From the NCBI GenBank assembly GCA_032719365.1, contig CM064863.1:19663137-19727136 (forward strand): a DNA stretch of 64,000 nt, written 5' to 3'. The position numbers were made by a program, and so were the translations under genes. This document shows, one piece after another, positions 34,371 through 47,449 of the stretch (position 1 is the stretch's first letter; the number at the start of each line of letters is the position of its first letter). This DNA comes from Prinsepia uniflora. Its lineage: Eukaryota; Streptophyta; Magnoliopsida; Rosales; Rosaceae. The notes beneath the pieces are model-generated. The model had not been told where the DNA came from. It did no database searches and was given only the letters and a program-made list of their open reading frames with translations.

Positions 34371-36131
34371 AAAGGTCATGGGTAAGGACGCTTTAAAAAA
34401 CCTAGCTAGATGGGTTTTGATGACCCAAACCCAAAGGCGCAATTTCCTTTATTTATTAATTTTCTCACGGGTGTGATTATTATTTCCATTAACGTCGCCC
34501 ACCGACATCTCCATCACTTTTATCATAATGCTCCAACCACTTACAAAACACAACCCCATCATCTTCAAGAGTCAAAATCATCGACTAAATAAGGTACTCC
34601 AATGTTAAGAATTACATTTTTCTAGGACTAACGCCTAACCGCTACGTACCCTACAAGTTTATCATATTATTTTTCCTTTGATATGAGCTGATAAAAGAAA
34701 TTAATAACAAGCTAAGAAATTGTAGGCACGCAATATTGATGTATATGATCAAACCTGAAGAAAATGGGATTGAAACCTGAAGAAAATGGGATTGAAACCT
34801 GAAGAATTTATGAATGCATCTTATCAACTTGTCGCATTTGGCTGTATTTTCACATGAAAATCAAGCTAGTTTTGTTATGAGAAAAAATGAGTAGAGTGTT
34901 CACAAAAAATACTATGATCCTACAAGTTGGGACTACAGAAAGTCCTCTATTCCACATGCTATAGATTAAAACACAATCTTTATTTTATTTACTATGAAAA
35001 TTAATATACCCAACAAATTTCATTTACGCTCTGAAAAATTATTAAATAATACCGTTGAAGTAGAATTCGTCTCTACTCACAAAAGTTTCCTAGATCCCTG
35101 CAAACAGCAAACAGTAAGTTATCGTTCGCTCTGATTGAGGCCCCGGGGGGGTTATTCAACTAAGAACACTTCAATACTTCAGTCAGCTTTAAGAGAAAAA
35201 TCACAAAAACTTAAGTAACGTTGAATCGAATTACCTTGAAAGTGAAATGACCGTCTCTATTTATAGATAATCCTTGAGAGCCACGGAATTTTTTGATTGA
35301 TCGATTGATTTTGTAATTAATAAATAATATTTTATTAATAAAATATAATATTTAATAATTATAATAATTGCTCATTATCATGATAATTATTTCAATTTAA
35401 TATTAATATTAATTGCATATTATTAAGGATAATAACAATTAATTCACAGGGAGAATATTAATATTATTGAGACTTAACCCGATTAAATAATATATTTAGC
35501 TGGAAATATATTATCTAACCCCATATGTGTTTTTGAGCCGTTAATGTCATTACTAGGGGTAATTTGGACGTTTTGAGAATTATGGGCTACGAGGCAGCTT
35601 CACAATTTTCGAGTGATTTTGGGTTTCACAAATGACCCAATATCACTTAGGAATTCAAGAAATCCTAAGGGATGTACATTTTTTGGATTTACCGTTGCCA
35701 ACATTTTCGGTATTTTTGTCCCGCTCCATCTCCATGTTGAGAATAATAACTTCGCTCATAATCAAGCCAATATGTACCAGACTTGATGTGAGTTACAAAA
35801 AAAAGGATAACTGTTTTTTTTATTATCTAAATCCTTAAGAAAAGAAAAGTCCCAATAATGGCAATTAATCTCATTAAAAATGAGATTAATTCCATTTAAT
35901 GTTTTGAGAGTTTTTTTTTCCTTATTTAAAGGGCATGTATGATGGTCAAAAGGGAAAATGTGTGACCATATATAATCTGAAGGAAAGAAAGCTCAGTTGT
36001 TGGACAAGGAGGGGGAGGTCGTACGTCCTAAGACATCAAGTGATTTTGAGGGTAAAATAATATATTATTTCTATTTATATGTTTGTGAATGAAAATATGA
36101 GTTATCCTTCAGTAAACATGAATAATGAGCA
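34371..36131. other. AT-rich intergenic sequence with small tandem duplications
   Basis: A 23-bp unit 'aaacctgaagaaaatgggat' plus 'tga' repeats about 2.5 times at 34753-34806. The stretch 35300-35470 is almost pure AT with many short palindromes. No gene is supported; the frames at 34410 and 35632 match nothing. Confidence 0.5.
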
Positions 36132-36139
36132 TCATAATG

Positions 36140-36678
36140 AAAATAATACACGACTCAAAACCCGCACGAAATTTATGCGGGTCAACCCGCACGATTAAAA
36201 TTTCGGGTCATTTTCGGGTCAACCCGTTATAACCCGTTTATTAAACGGGTGGGTTTCGGGTCAACCTGTTAACCCCTATAATAACCTGATAACCCGTTTA
36301 TTAAATGGGTAGATTTTGGGTTAACAGGTTAACCCGTATATTGGCTTATATATTGACCCATTTAATAAACGTGTCATTACTAACCCATATATCTACCCAT
36401 TTACTACCTAAATATCTATTAAATTTTATAATTTAAATAGGTTAAATATGTTAAACGGGTTAAACGGGTCAAACGGGTCATAGGTTAATTGGGTTTTGAG
36501 TATGACTTGTTTATTAAATGGATTAAACGGGTTACACGGGTCATTAACAGGTCGGGTTCGGGTTGGACATTCTTGACACGATTATTAAACGGGTCGGATT
36601 CGGGTTGGGCATAAATGGGTAAAACAGAATTCATGACACGACACGAACCCGACACGACACGACCCATTGCCACCCCTA
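36140..36678. mobile_element. hAT-like MITE rich in CGGGTCAACCCG motifs
   Basis: The right end complement reads TAGGGGTGGCAATGGG, a common hAT-type terminus. The 8-bp flanks are identical: TCATAATG at 36132-36139 and 36679-36686. The interior is filled with 'acccgtt', 'aacgggt' and 'cgggtcaaccc' motifs in both orientations. The left terminus does not match the right well, so one end may be eroded. Confidence 0.75.
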
Positions 36679-36686
36679 TCATAATG

Positions 36687-39126
36687 TATGTTCTCGGATG
36701 GAGTCTTGTGATCAGAGGACAAAGGAGGCACTGGGCATAGGCATATTGATGGAGACTTTATTGTGCTAGGCGAGCGCATTGAAGGGGGACATGTGTTAAT
36801 TTTGACGATTGGAGCTGCGAAGCTGTCAGTGGTGGGACCACCATGTCGGGCGACAAGTAGATGCTGATAAGCGCGTGTAATCGCGCGAGAGCCGATTAGG
36901 TACTACTGTTGGAGGCGTCGTATTGGAGCATAAAAAGTCTTGATGAATCCAGGAGGTCGAAGGCATTGTGGTCGCCTGTTAGGCGCGTGAAATACACATG
37001 CGACCTGATTGGCTACCTACTGCAGTGGGCCCCGACGTGTGCAGCTGAGCAATGGAGGGTGGCGTGCGGCGAATTTCCAGTGAAGGTAGCAGGTTAACTC
37101 TGCAGTGTTTGTGTCTCCTAGGGCTGTGCAACTGGCTATGATCTGAGTTGGGCAACAAGTGGCTATTATTGATTGGAGGAGAGATGTTGTAGCTTCAAAA
37201 AAGGGCTATGCATCTCAGGCGTGGTACACCTCTTTCTGTGTTAATGGTCACATGCGGACACATCCGATTGGTAGATGTGTCAGCTTGTTAGTTGTTGCCG
37301 ATTAGCTATGTCCGACGTGACACGAGGTGAATGCTGATTGGGCCTTAAAGCTGGCGGGGTAGACATTGTCGGAGCTTTTTTAGAATGAGGGATCTGTTAA
37401 TGCAGTGAAGGCTCGCCACATGGAGCATGTATATTGGCGCGTCAGGAAGGTTGGGATGAGGGACCACGTGGAAGGCACTGATTGGTAGCGTAGGAACGTG
37501 GATCTCACGTTTGTCAGCAACTTTGTTAGTTGCAAGCTCGAGGTGCCACGTGAAGGGCGTCGGTTGGTGGTGCAGGATGGTTGGTCCCACGCTGTTGGCA
37601 TCTGTGTTAGCACCATGATCGATTTGGCACGTGGAGGGCACTGGTTTGGCCGTCTTTTAATTCGGTGATCATTCGGTGAAATAAGAAGGTGGAAAGTCCG
37701 GTCGTGGTATACCTGAGCAGCCAGATGGAAAATCTTGATTGTTGTATACTTTTTCCAAGTGGATGGGCGCCTCCTTTATGTAATCTGGGCGTCTTGGGCT
37801 TCTGTTCCGATATATTATATATATTTATATAACTTTATTATTTAAAGTATATAAAATATATAATTAAATATTTCTTTGATTACATCCCTTCATTTTTGCT
37901 TCTTCTGATATCCGTTAGCAAAGTTCAAATGGCGACTTCTCTATTCTTTCGAGACGGTCATTTTAAGATGTTACAAGGTTCACTTCCGGAGCGGTATGAA
38001 AAACTCCTATTTTGGGGAACGTGGTGGTTCGTGTAGCGAGGGTCCGATTCGAGGGAAGGTTATGGAGTTTTGAGAGACCTAAAGATTTTTAAGGCATGTA
38101 AAGTTCGCAATCGGATTTCCTTTCTGAATGGCGTCATTATGAAACTTGGCGAAATGTGCTCTTCCACGTAGGCTTTTAGATATTGCAAGGATAAAAATCT
38201 AAATCAGTGGTCGATAGATGAAAGTTCATCTTTAATCATCAGCTGGGATTTGAAGTTTTTGTTCTTGAAAAAGTTTGAACGATAGGAGGTCTTTCGAAAG
38301 CTTGATCAAGTAATGGTTGATCGCTCCATTGCGTCTGACAATTGCTGCTATCCTGAAGAAGAACATCAAAATAGAGCCTTGACGTGCCTCCGGAGAATAA
38401 GTCCACTCCTGAATTGCCTTCCAAGTTTGCTCGGGGCCATTTTCTGGTTGTTATTGACTAGCAAGGTCATCCATTAGGTGCATATTTTTCATCAATCCTT
38501 CCGAGCACTTGGTCAAGTTCTTGGAGGTGGAAATTCAACAAGGGTGGAAACCCAGCAATTGAGACTTGAACGATTTTTGCTATCATATGCCCCCACAATT
38601 TTACTCCGAAAAGAAAAAAAGGAGCTATAGTTGGATATTTTGAGTTGCGATGAAGTCCCTTCCAAAGAATTAGAGTTGGAGCCGGAGGTTGAGGTCGAGA
38701 ATAGTGGACGGCTTTCTCCTACTTTCAACTGAAGAATGGACCAGAGTCTCAAAGGATAATAGGCATTGATGTCTTGCCCCTAGAATTCCCATAGATTATT
38801 TTCTCTTTGTTGATGATTGTCGTTTCATTCTAGTATTGAATACTTAGTTTGAGCAATTGATATGTGATTTGCCAACCATTTTTCGAATAAAGAAATGAAA
38901 ATTCTATTTATACAAAATTTTGAAGTCATGTGCGAAGTTTCTTCTACAAACTTTTTATTTGTTTGAATTAACTTCTGAACTTGTAGGTTTTTCAAATGCC
39001 TCCATTGTAGTCATGAGCATCCGCCGAGAGATTTTTTACTCCAATTTCCTTTCAGAGAAGGACTTAGAGCGATTTCCGGATAGAGACCTGGACTGCTTAT
39101 TGGATGAAGTCATGGATTCCTTCCTG
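36687..39126. other. Unrecognised, repeat-like GC-richer zone
   Basis: The base composition is higher in GC than the gene island. It contains an 82-bp tandem repeat with CACGTG cores (37460-37640) and an AT-rich TATA-like stretch (37815-37870), which together suggest the U3 region of an unknown LTR. From 37900 to 39120 there are broken open frames on both strands (for example 38239-38424, 38513-38752 and 38920-39150) with no family I can name. No terminal repeats were located. Confidence 0.35.
37461..37640. repeat. ~82-bp degenerate tandem repeat with CACGTG cores
   Basis: CACGTG occurs at 37465, 37547 and 37628, spaced 82 and 81 bp, each in a context like 'ccacgtggaaggcactgattgg'. The units are diverged between the cores. 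Confidence 0.65.
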
Positions 39127-39385
39127 GAGGAAGGTTTGAAATGCTTCTAGGAGGAAGGCTTGAAGTGCTTCCAAGAGGAATGCTTGAAATACTTCCACGA
39201 GGGAGACTTTGATGTTTAATAAGGAGAAGGCTGAGGACTTTGATGATTCGCAAGGCGAAGACTGAGATGCTTCGCATGACGAAAGCTTGGGTGCTTCGAA
39301 TGGCAAAGGCTTGGTTGCTTCACATGGTGAAGGTTTTGATGCTTCATACGGCGAAGGCTTGGATGCTTCGCATGGCGAAGGCTTG
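39127..39385 (+). repeat. 24-bp tandem arrays reading as 8-residue peptide repeats
   Basis: Three 24-bp units at 39127-39198 read EEGLKCF plus a variable residue; one is a stop. Six 24-bp units at 39242-39385 read DASHGEGL-like octapeptides; the first ends in a stop. Between them (39199-39241) the frame is also broken. The 8-codon period of both arrays suggests a decayed repeat-protein exon, or a coding minisatellite in a mobile element. No protein family is recognised. Confidence 0.7.
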
Positions 39386-39483
39386 ATACGCTAAAACTAA
39401 GCATTAAAATAAACACAAAGTCATACTCAACACTTAATAAAAATATATGCAAATTAAAACCTTTTTTTTGTAGATTGTAGCAT

Positions 39484-40998
39484 TAATAAGTAAGGATCGT
39501 TCTTAACCGGGGATTGAGGGTACCTAAGCATGATTATCATTTGATTATTTAATTAGGGGGTAGTTGATTGTTTCTATTATCCTAAGTGATTAACTAATCT
39601 AAACTAACCTAATCTATTATTTACATGGTCAACTCATCTTTAACCTAACTCATTTATAAATTATGCCAATCCCAAAATCTACGAAATTCCCTCATCTCAA
39701 TTCTACGAAATGCAAGAATATTATCTCAAGTACGTGCTCGGAAATTGCCCTACACACTTTCAATGATCTAGACTTGGAAATTGCCCTACATCTAATCAAG
39801 CATTAAGCACAACATACAAGCATAACAAAAACTAAGATATTGGAACACATGCAAGATTATTGAAACTCATATAAGATATAAAACCATAATTATGTTGAAG
39901 ATCAATCCAACAAAACAATCATTCAATAACAAAAGACAATCACAGGGTAAAGAGGTCGTGTTACACTTTTTCTCTTTGGAAATTTCCCTATGGATGCTAA
40001 GTGGTTCGACACTCATTGGTGAGACACTCCCTATATGTCACAGGTGAAGGTGTTTATGATGGAGTGTGGTATGATTGGATTTTGCTAAGGAAATCTCGAA
40101 TTGATGAAAAGAGGAATTTGGTTAAGCTGAGGTTTGGTATAAAAACGGGCGATCCTTACAAATAACCTAAGCCTTTCTATTTATAGGAGAAAATTAATCC
40201 TCAAATAAATAGAAGTTCGCAATTTAAATCCTAAAAGAAAAATGATTAAACTAATTAAATTAAAGTCCTAAAGGATAAAGGTAATACAAATCCTAATTAA
40301 AAAGGTAATATAAAACCCAATTAACAAAAAGGTTTTCTTGAAACAAAGGAAAACAAATCCAATCTTGATATGGAGAAGTTTTCCTCATGAAAAATGGAGA
40401 ATGGTTGCTGGAATAGTAACAGGAGCCGGTTGGTGGGACACGGTTGAAGTTTGCAAGGATAATCGGTAGGCGTGCGCTGAAAAAGGGAGAGGAATTCGGT
40501 AATCAATGGTTGGTCATCGGCGCAAGGAAGGCTGAGGGAATTTCGGCAGGCGCCGGCCGAAATGAGAGAGGGAGGGTCGGTGCACGCGCGTTGAAGTAGA
40601 GGCAGAGAGGTTTGGTGCACGTGCACCGACCAGGGGTTCATGAATTCGGGACACGCGCTCCGACCAAGGGTTCATGAATTCTGGACACGCGCTTCGAATT
40701 GGTTGTGTTGATCGGTAGGCATCTGCCGAATTGGTTGTTGGCCTGAGTACATGAGTTCAGTAGCCTCCTACTGATATCTTGAGTGGGTTTTGGTGGTCTC
40801 CTTTTATTCGATCATAACTTCGTCGTTACAACTCCGATTGAGGTGTTTCTTTCGCCTAAATTCTCGTAATTCCGTGCTTTATCCAATTTTGCACATTTCT
40901 CACAAAATATGTTATTGTCTCCTATTGTTTGGTAATTAAACATTAAAAGGTAAGTATAAAATGTATAAAATGATTCTTAATTCAAGGCTTATTAAATA
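39484..40998 (-). repeat. 3' LTR of the gag-only gypsy element
   Basis: About 1.5 kb. The + strand start TAATAAGT corresponds to TGATAAGT in the truncated partner. The other end (TATTTAATAAGCC on the - strand) lies next to 'tgtgtggggg', a polypurine tract (40999-41008). The 'cgatcataacttcgtcgtta' block near 40820 recurs, reversed, near 63780 in another LTR. The frame at 40321-40641 is not a gene. Confidence 0.75.
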
Positions 40999-42903
40999 CC
41001 CCCACACATAGACTTTGCTAGTCCCTAGAAAATACCAAAACAAACTAAGACTTTGAAACTCATATTTTTTTCTATTTCTTTTTCTAAAAATAAAAAAATA
41101 CTGAGCCCTTAACCATTTGTCTCAAATTGTATTGACATAAATATGGCATCAAAGATTACACTTAGAAGCTATATAGAATATTGAATTCAAAAGTTAATGT
41201 ATCATAACAAATGCCTTGACAAGTACGACAATGCGTAAACTTGGTGAAATATATCTCAACATGAATAAAACAAGTATGAATCAACTCACAGGGATATGTA
41301 CTCATAATTTCTACTCAATGTGTATAGGGTTTTGTGTTTGCACTCAAGGTATGTGAGAAAGATGCTCACCTAATAGAAAGTAAGTTACTTCATAAAAATT
41401 TCAAACATAAACCATAAGATAGTGAACATACTTGCATAAATGAACCAAAACCATAAGCTTACTCAAGTGATGGACTCAACTAATCAAAAGTTACTCATCT
41501 CAAGGATCATAAGGTCTAGATTTAAGGTTGTAATGGGGCTAAGTGTAGAGGCAAGGAATTTCTTAGGATAATGGTGTTAAATTTTGTTCCAAGACTCAAC
41601 CAAAGGCTCCATCACAGAGGCATAGGTATTTTCCCATCATCATAGGCCAAGTATCAACTTGTTAGGCCTTGATCTTCATTATCAACATCTTTGAACTTGT
41701 AATTGGTACAAGGGGCCGAAATTCTTCATGTAGGCCTCCAATCTTCATTGTTCCAAATCACAAGTATAGGGGATTTAGTTCAAAACTCAAATTTTTGTAC
41801 CTCGAAGAACTTTTGTTCTTGATTCTATTTTCTTTTTCATCATTTATTTTTCTTTTGAGAGGTAATGCAATGAATACAAACATAGTTTGAGCAAGTCATT
41901 CCATACGCTTACATATAAGTCTTCATTCATCAAATTACTTTGTTGTATCTCACGCCATTTTTCAAATCTTCAACCAAGTCTGAGGAACAAGGGTAAAGGG
42001 TGTCTTATACTAGGCTTATGTGAAGAAATTTGTAGGGTGATGAAAGAAAGGTTTAATGTAGGCTCAAAGTAATTAAACTAGAGGGATCTCACTTATGTGA
42101 TCAAATAGGGACATGGATATTTGGATAAGTGGTGTTAACCCTATTTCCTTAATCATGTCCAAAATCAGAGAATTTATTGACTTGAAAGCTTTGAAAATCA
42201 CATAAAATAAGCTCTTGTATTCTATAGTTCATTAAAAGCTATAAAAAGCAGTTATGAGGCATATGTATTTCAATTTAAACAAAGAACTTCTATGAATCAC
42301 TCAACAAAGAAGTATATAAGGCTCTAAAGCTCACATAGGTTTCATATAATTCATACAAATCTTAACATGTTTGGTCTGTGCCAGTTTATCATGCATCATG
42401 TACTACAGGTCATAAACATTCAATCATAAAACATTAATAAATGAATTCAAGTTGTAGTGATCATCTTTTAGCCATGTTGTTTTCATTTATCCGTCATTTT
42501 TATCATCGACAGGTTAAAAGGCATCCTAAGACTCAATAAAACACCAAGTTTAACAAAAAGACTCAATACTAAAGACTAAAACATAGAAACTATTTTTTAC
42601 GATTTTGTTGTGTGTTTTTTTTTTTGAAATAAGACTCAATAAAGTTGTAAACCTCTCCCCCACACTTAAATCTGACATTGTCCTCAATGTTTGAAAGTGA
42701 AAGCATAGAATCTATGTAAGGAGAAATTATTTATGAAAGAAAGCAATAAAGACATAAAGGAATTAATAGTAAAGAGAATGAAGGGTTTAAGAAAGAAAAT
42801 CTTTGTTTGATGGCTCCTTCATTTCTCTGTCATTGGGTTGCCTCCCAAGAAGTGCTTGAAGTTTAATGTCCATTCGGCCTAGACCCGATGCTTCATTTAT
42901 TCT
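40999..42903 (-). other. Post-pol-like 3' tail of the gypsy element
   Basis: The - strand contains 'ttgaggacaatgtcagattt' followed by 'aagtgtgggggag' (about 42650-42690) and 'cttgggaggcaacccaatg' (about 42829-42847). These phrases usually follow pol in Athila/Tat-type elements. Here they come straight after gag. No open frame of note is present. Confidence 0.6.
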
Positions 42904-44275
42904 TCAATTTGAATATCTGGTTTTTGGAGATGCATCTTCTCCACTAGTAGTTGCAACAAAACTCGCATTCTCAAATACATAGTTCTTCGGATTAGGAGTG
43001 ATTTGAGATGACAAATTCCCGGTGTCTTTGATTTGGCCTATAAAATCTACGATTTGGCCAATTTGCTTCTTTATCTCTGAGATATCACGCCCATACATAT
43101 TCAATGTCTCCGAGTTCTGCTTTTGTCCATCAATAAGGAATTGAGTTGAAGTGGATAGTTGTACAAACATCTTATCATAATCCAGGTTGGAGAATTGATG
43201 AACCAGAGGAGCTTGTTGCATACCCATAGGTTGATGAGGCTGCGACAGTCTTGGTATGAATTGTTGTCGTGAATACCCTTATTCGTGTTGAGCTGGAGGG
43301 TTCAAATATCCTTCAGTGCTGCTCCACTTGAATCCCGGATGATCACGGTTGCCTTGTCCATAGTTGGTAAAGTTATTGAACCATTGGTTCCCTTGATATC
43401 CGCCTAAGGCATTGGCTTGTTGCATTCCCTCTTTGGGATTCATGATTTGAGAACAATGATCAGTAGGGCGTCTGTCCAATTGACATATGCCACATATAGG
43501 TCCCTTAGGTTGCATAGCTCTTTTGGCTTCTAATTGCACAACGTGTTCAAGAATAGATTGAAGCTTTTCAGTCTTTTCATCTAAGGTTCCCTTAGAATGA
43601 AGTGCACTTACCCCTTTCTTGGAAGACATGCCGTATTGAGCATCATTGATGGCCCTACTCTCGAGTAACTATCTTTCTTCGACTTCATCTATGTCCATAA
43701 ATGCCCCATGTGAAGCTACATCAAGATAGTATCGGTCCATGGGTTTGAGACCATCATAAAAGTAGTTCATTAGGTTAGCTTCTGAGAAACCATGTTAAGG
43801 ACAAGTGGCACAAAGGACCATGAAACAATCATTGTTTGAACCAAAGGTTTCATCTAGTGCTTAGGTACGGGATGTGATCTCTCGCCTCTTCGAAGTGATC
43901 TTAGAAGTGGGGAAGTACTTAGCCAAAAACAAGTCCGCAAGTTGTTTCGAAGTAGTGATATGATTGGGGGGCAAGTCCATAAGCCAAGATTGGGCCCTAT
44001 CAGCCAAAGAGAAAGGAAAGGCCTTAAGTTGAAAAAGTTCATCATCAGCATCACCTGGTTTCATGCTATCCCACAAATTGGAAAGTTCTAAGGTGTTTAT
44101 TCGGATCCTCATTGGGTAGCCCATAATAGGTTGGAAGTCGATGAAGGAAACCATTCTTAAGCTCAAAGTCTATTTTGTTTTCCTTAGGTAGACGAAAAAC
44201 AATACAAGAGGGTCCTATACTCCACTCAGTTGAGCAAGTACGTTGACAAAGAGACTTACGTTCGTTGTTGGCCAT
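42904..44275 (-). pseudogene. Broken Ty3/gypsy gag
   Basis: The start at 44275 (MANNERKSLC) leads into FLHRLPTYYGLPNEDPNKHL, then after a frameshift DELFQLKAFPFSLADRAQSWL (about 44050-43980) and LADLFLAKYFP, the retrotransposon gag core. Further frames at 43629-43279 (CGICQLDRRPTDHC, a damaged zinc knuckle) and 43227-42904 (YDKMFVQLSTSTQFLI; ITPNPKN) give the gag C terminus. Several frameshifts and stops separate the pieces. Gag would form the capsid of the retrotransposon particle. No protease follows. Confidence 0.8.
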
Positions 44276-44292
44276 CTCAGTTTTGGATTAAC

Positions 44293-47200
44293 TGTCAGGA
44301 CCCGTCCCAATCCCCCCGGGATTAACGCTGGACGACCCTGATCCCGTCTGACACGGAGTGTCAGACAAGGGAATTTCCGATCTTAGCCCTCTCGGGCTTT
44401 CAGAGTACGCCAGGATCCGGATGAGGTATGTGAATGTCTCATCTCTACTACAGTCCGCATCCGCTGTCAACCTGAAGGACAGTCAAAACATTAAAAGCTG
44501 TGAGTGGACAAAACAAAGAGTTATAAAAACATTTTCATAAAGACATTTGTACCCTTCACTAAAAAGCATGCATGCATTCGAAAACCATTTAACCAAACAA
44601 ACCATATTTGGGGACTAAGCCTAATACCATAACCAAAAGAATCATAAAGAACCAACCATACGGGCCACTGCCCAAATCCATAAAGAAACCAACCATACGG
44701 GCCACTGCCCAAATCCATACGGAACTCAGCCCAAAACCTGTACTCATCACATATCATATATCATATATACATATAAATCACACAACCAATCCTGTCACGG
44801 TTTCCAAAGCTACGCGCGTGCTACCCGGGGTCTCAAGCCCAAGTCTCTCAGGGTCCAAGGTCAATGTCCGTAGACCAATGACCCTTCCTGAGGTTATAAT
44901 CTAAGCCTTTCTGAGAGTAAGTACCCAACGGGGGCAACTCCACTCAGTTAGTACTCCGTGACTACTCCGGGGTCCACCCAGGCCAACGACCTTCCTCGGA
45001 GGAGACAATCCAAGTAAAGGAAAGTATATGAATATATATATATATATATAACAAAATCATCATTAAAACCTTTCAAAGGATTCATGCCCGGTCCCATAAA
45101 CCGTCATTAATCATAAAACCTTTCAAGGGCTCATGCTAGTCCCCATAAACCGTCATAAACCATAAAACCTTTCAAGGGTTCATGCCGGTTCCTATAAACC
45201 GTCATGAACCTGGAAATCCATTTAGGGTCCCCGACCTGAAATCATAAACGTAAAGTAACTGGGTCTCGTGCCCGAACACATGACTCAACTGGGCATCGTG
45301 CCCGATATCTCAGGGTCAGTCACGACTCTGATCGTAGTGATGCGTGCAACCATCCATCCAGAACTGCCCTCAATCCTGGTATGTCGCCGTGAACGAATCA
45401 ACCGACGTGACCACCGCTAGATTATGGTGCACTCATCACCGATCGATAACCTGAACCGTCAGCATTCCAAAGTCGAGCCTTCATCGGCTGCCCGACAACA
45501 GATCATGCATCATGCCCTCTCTGGATGGAACATATCCTAGTCTGGAGGCAAGCGTCGTATCGTCGGTCGCTGTGCACATAGCACTCGCCGTGACCACGAT
45601 TCAGACCAGTAGGTCATAAATAGAGCCACATGTCCGAGACAAAACCAAATGGGCCTCATTCCCAAGTTTATCCTTTTGAAATCCAAAACCATTTCATAGA
45701 ACCCAACAAAGAAAGTACAAACCTGTATCGGCACCATATAGGGCCGAAACCTCGAAATATGTGCCAATACGTAACCACACACAAATGCACTCAAGGAATC
45801 ACCAAACAAGTATTAAAACATATAATAAACATTTATGCATGCATCAATTTAGAAAACCAAGGTCCACTCACAGACCGTCCGAGTTACCGCCTCGATACAC
45901 ATGCCATACGGCTCTCCCGGGCCAATCATCGTCACCGGGACTCCCAAACCAGTCCAAATTGTAATAAAGAGTTACTAATTACTTAAATAACCCCTCACTA
46001 AAGCCCCGTAATTTTCTGGAATTTTTAACTATTTTTAATCTCGATCCTAAACCTTCGGACACCCCAAAATCTATCGAAACGATGTCCGATCGACACGAGA
46101 CTAGTCCTAAAATGTTCGTTACATCAAATAGATGATTTCACGTGTTGAAGACATCCCTAGAAAGTGGGCCACGCGCCCACACACGCTGGCCAAATCCACT
46201 GCGCGTGGGAGCCACGCACCACTGTCCACTTGGTTCGAACCAAACTCGACCGGCGCGACCGGTCCACTTGTTTTCCTCCCATTTTTCAGTCCGTTTCCAT
46301 CCCCTTTTAATCCCATCCTTCCTAACTAAATCCTAGGGACCTTTCTATGAAAGAAAACCAAGAAAAGCAACCAAAACCGACCCGTTCAAGTTTTCTTCCA
46401 TGGCCCAAAATTTCCCGAACACTTTTCCTCGACGTCCGGCCATTAGCCACTATCCAAACCTTCCCTATACCATCCTACAGACCCTATAATCAACCCCTAA
46501 TCAACAAAACCTATCCATAAAGTCCTATACAAACTTTTGAATTTGAAAACACAATGGAAAGGTCTCTGGTTACCTTTTTCGTGGCCTTCCACCGCCCTGG
46601 CTCGTCATCCTAGTCCCTCCTTTCACTCTCTCACGGTCACACACGAGCACTCGGAATGATTATGGTGGTGAGGTGTGGTTAGTCATGTGTTTTGGAGGGT
46701 GAAGAGAATATGGTGGTCGGGTTTTTGTGAGAAAGCAGAGAAGATGATATTTGATCAGATGAGAGAGGGAAGGATGAGATGAGTGGTGAGGATCGAGAGA
46801 TTAATTGAAATAGAGGGTTAGGATTGAGAGATAAGTAGATTAGATTATAAAATTATTAAAATAATATTATTTAATTATGATAGATCCACAAATTAGGGGT
46901 TTGGGCCAATGGGATGAGTGACACTTTTCACTCATCCATCGATCCCACCAAAATATCTGACCAATCATATTATGCCACTTAATCATCGCCTCGTAATGCA
47001 TTCATAGTGTAAACGAACTTCCGTGACCCATAACTTTCCCGTTCGAAGTTCGATTTCAACGTGCCGTCTGTCTATGGATTCGTATCGACTCGATCTACGT
47101 AACGGTCCTTGGTCCTCGTCCATCGGACCTCCCAGGTCAAAAGCCAACTATTTGCCTCCTTTTAACCAAATTACCGAAATGCCCTTGAACTTCCAAACGT

Positions 47201-47449
47201 CATAACTTCTTCCTCGAATGTCGGAATTGAACGTGTCATCTGTCTATGAACTTGTGACGTCCCGAACAAATCACAGTCATTGGCCAAAGTCCATTTGACT
47301 GCCTGAACGAAAAGTCAACATTTTGCCCACGCTAGAGGCAAAATGGTCATTTTGCATCATTCGTCCGATTTCGCTCTTAATCACTAATTAACTTCACTAA
47401 TCATAATTAGTCACTAATATAATCTCGAAATTCGGGACTCGTCGTTACA
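44293..47449 (-). mobile_element. Large gypsy-type solo LTR, copy f, inserted near the gag start
   Basis: It begins TGTCAGGACCCGTCCC and ends GGGACTCGTCGTTACA. The flanks TTAAC (44288-44292) and TTCAC (47450-47454) agree at 4 of 5 bases. It carries all family blocks, such as 'gtgtcagacaaggg' 44360, 'atgcatgcat' 44566, 'tccactcacagaccgtccga' 45864, 'cgcgcccacacacgctgg' 46171 and 'aatgggatgagtgacac' 46908. It lies just upstream of the gag ATG of the host gypsy element. Confidence 0.87.
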
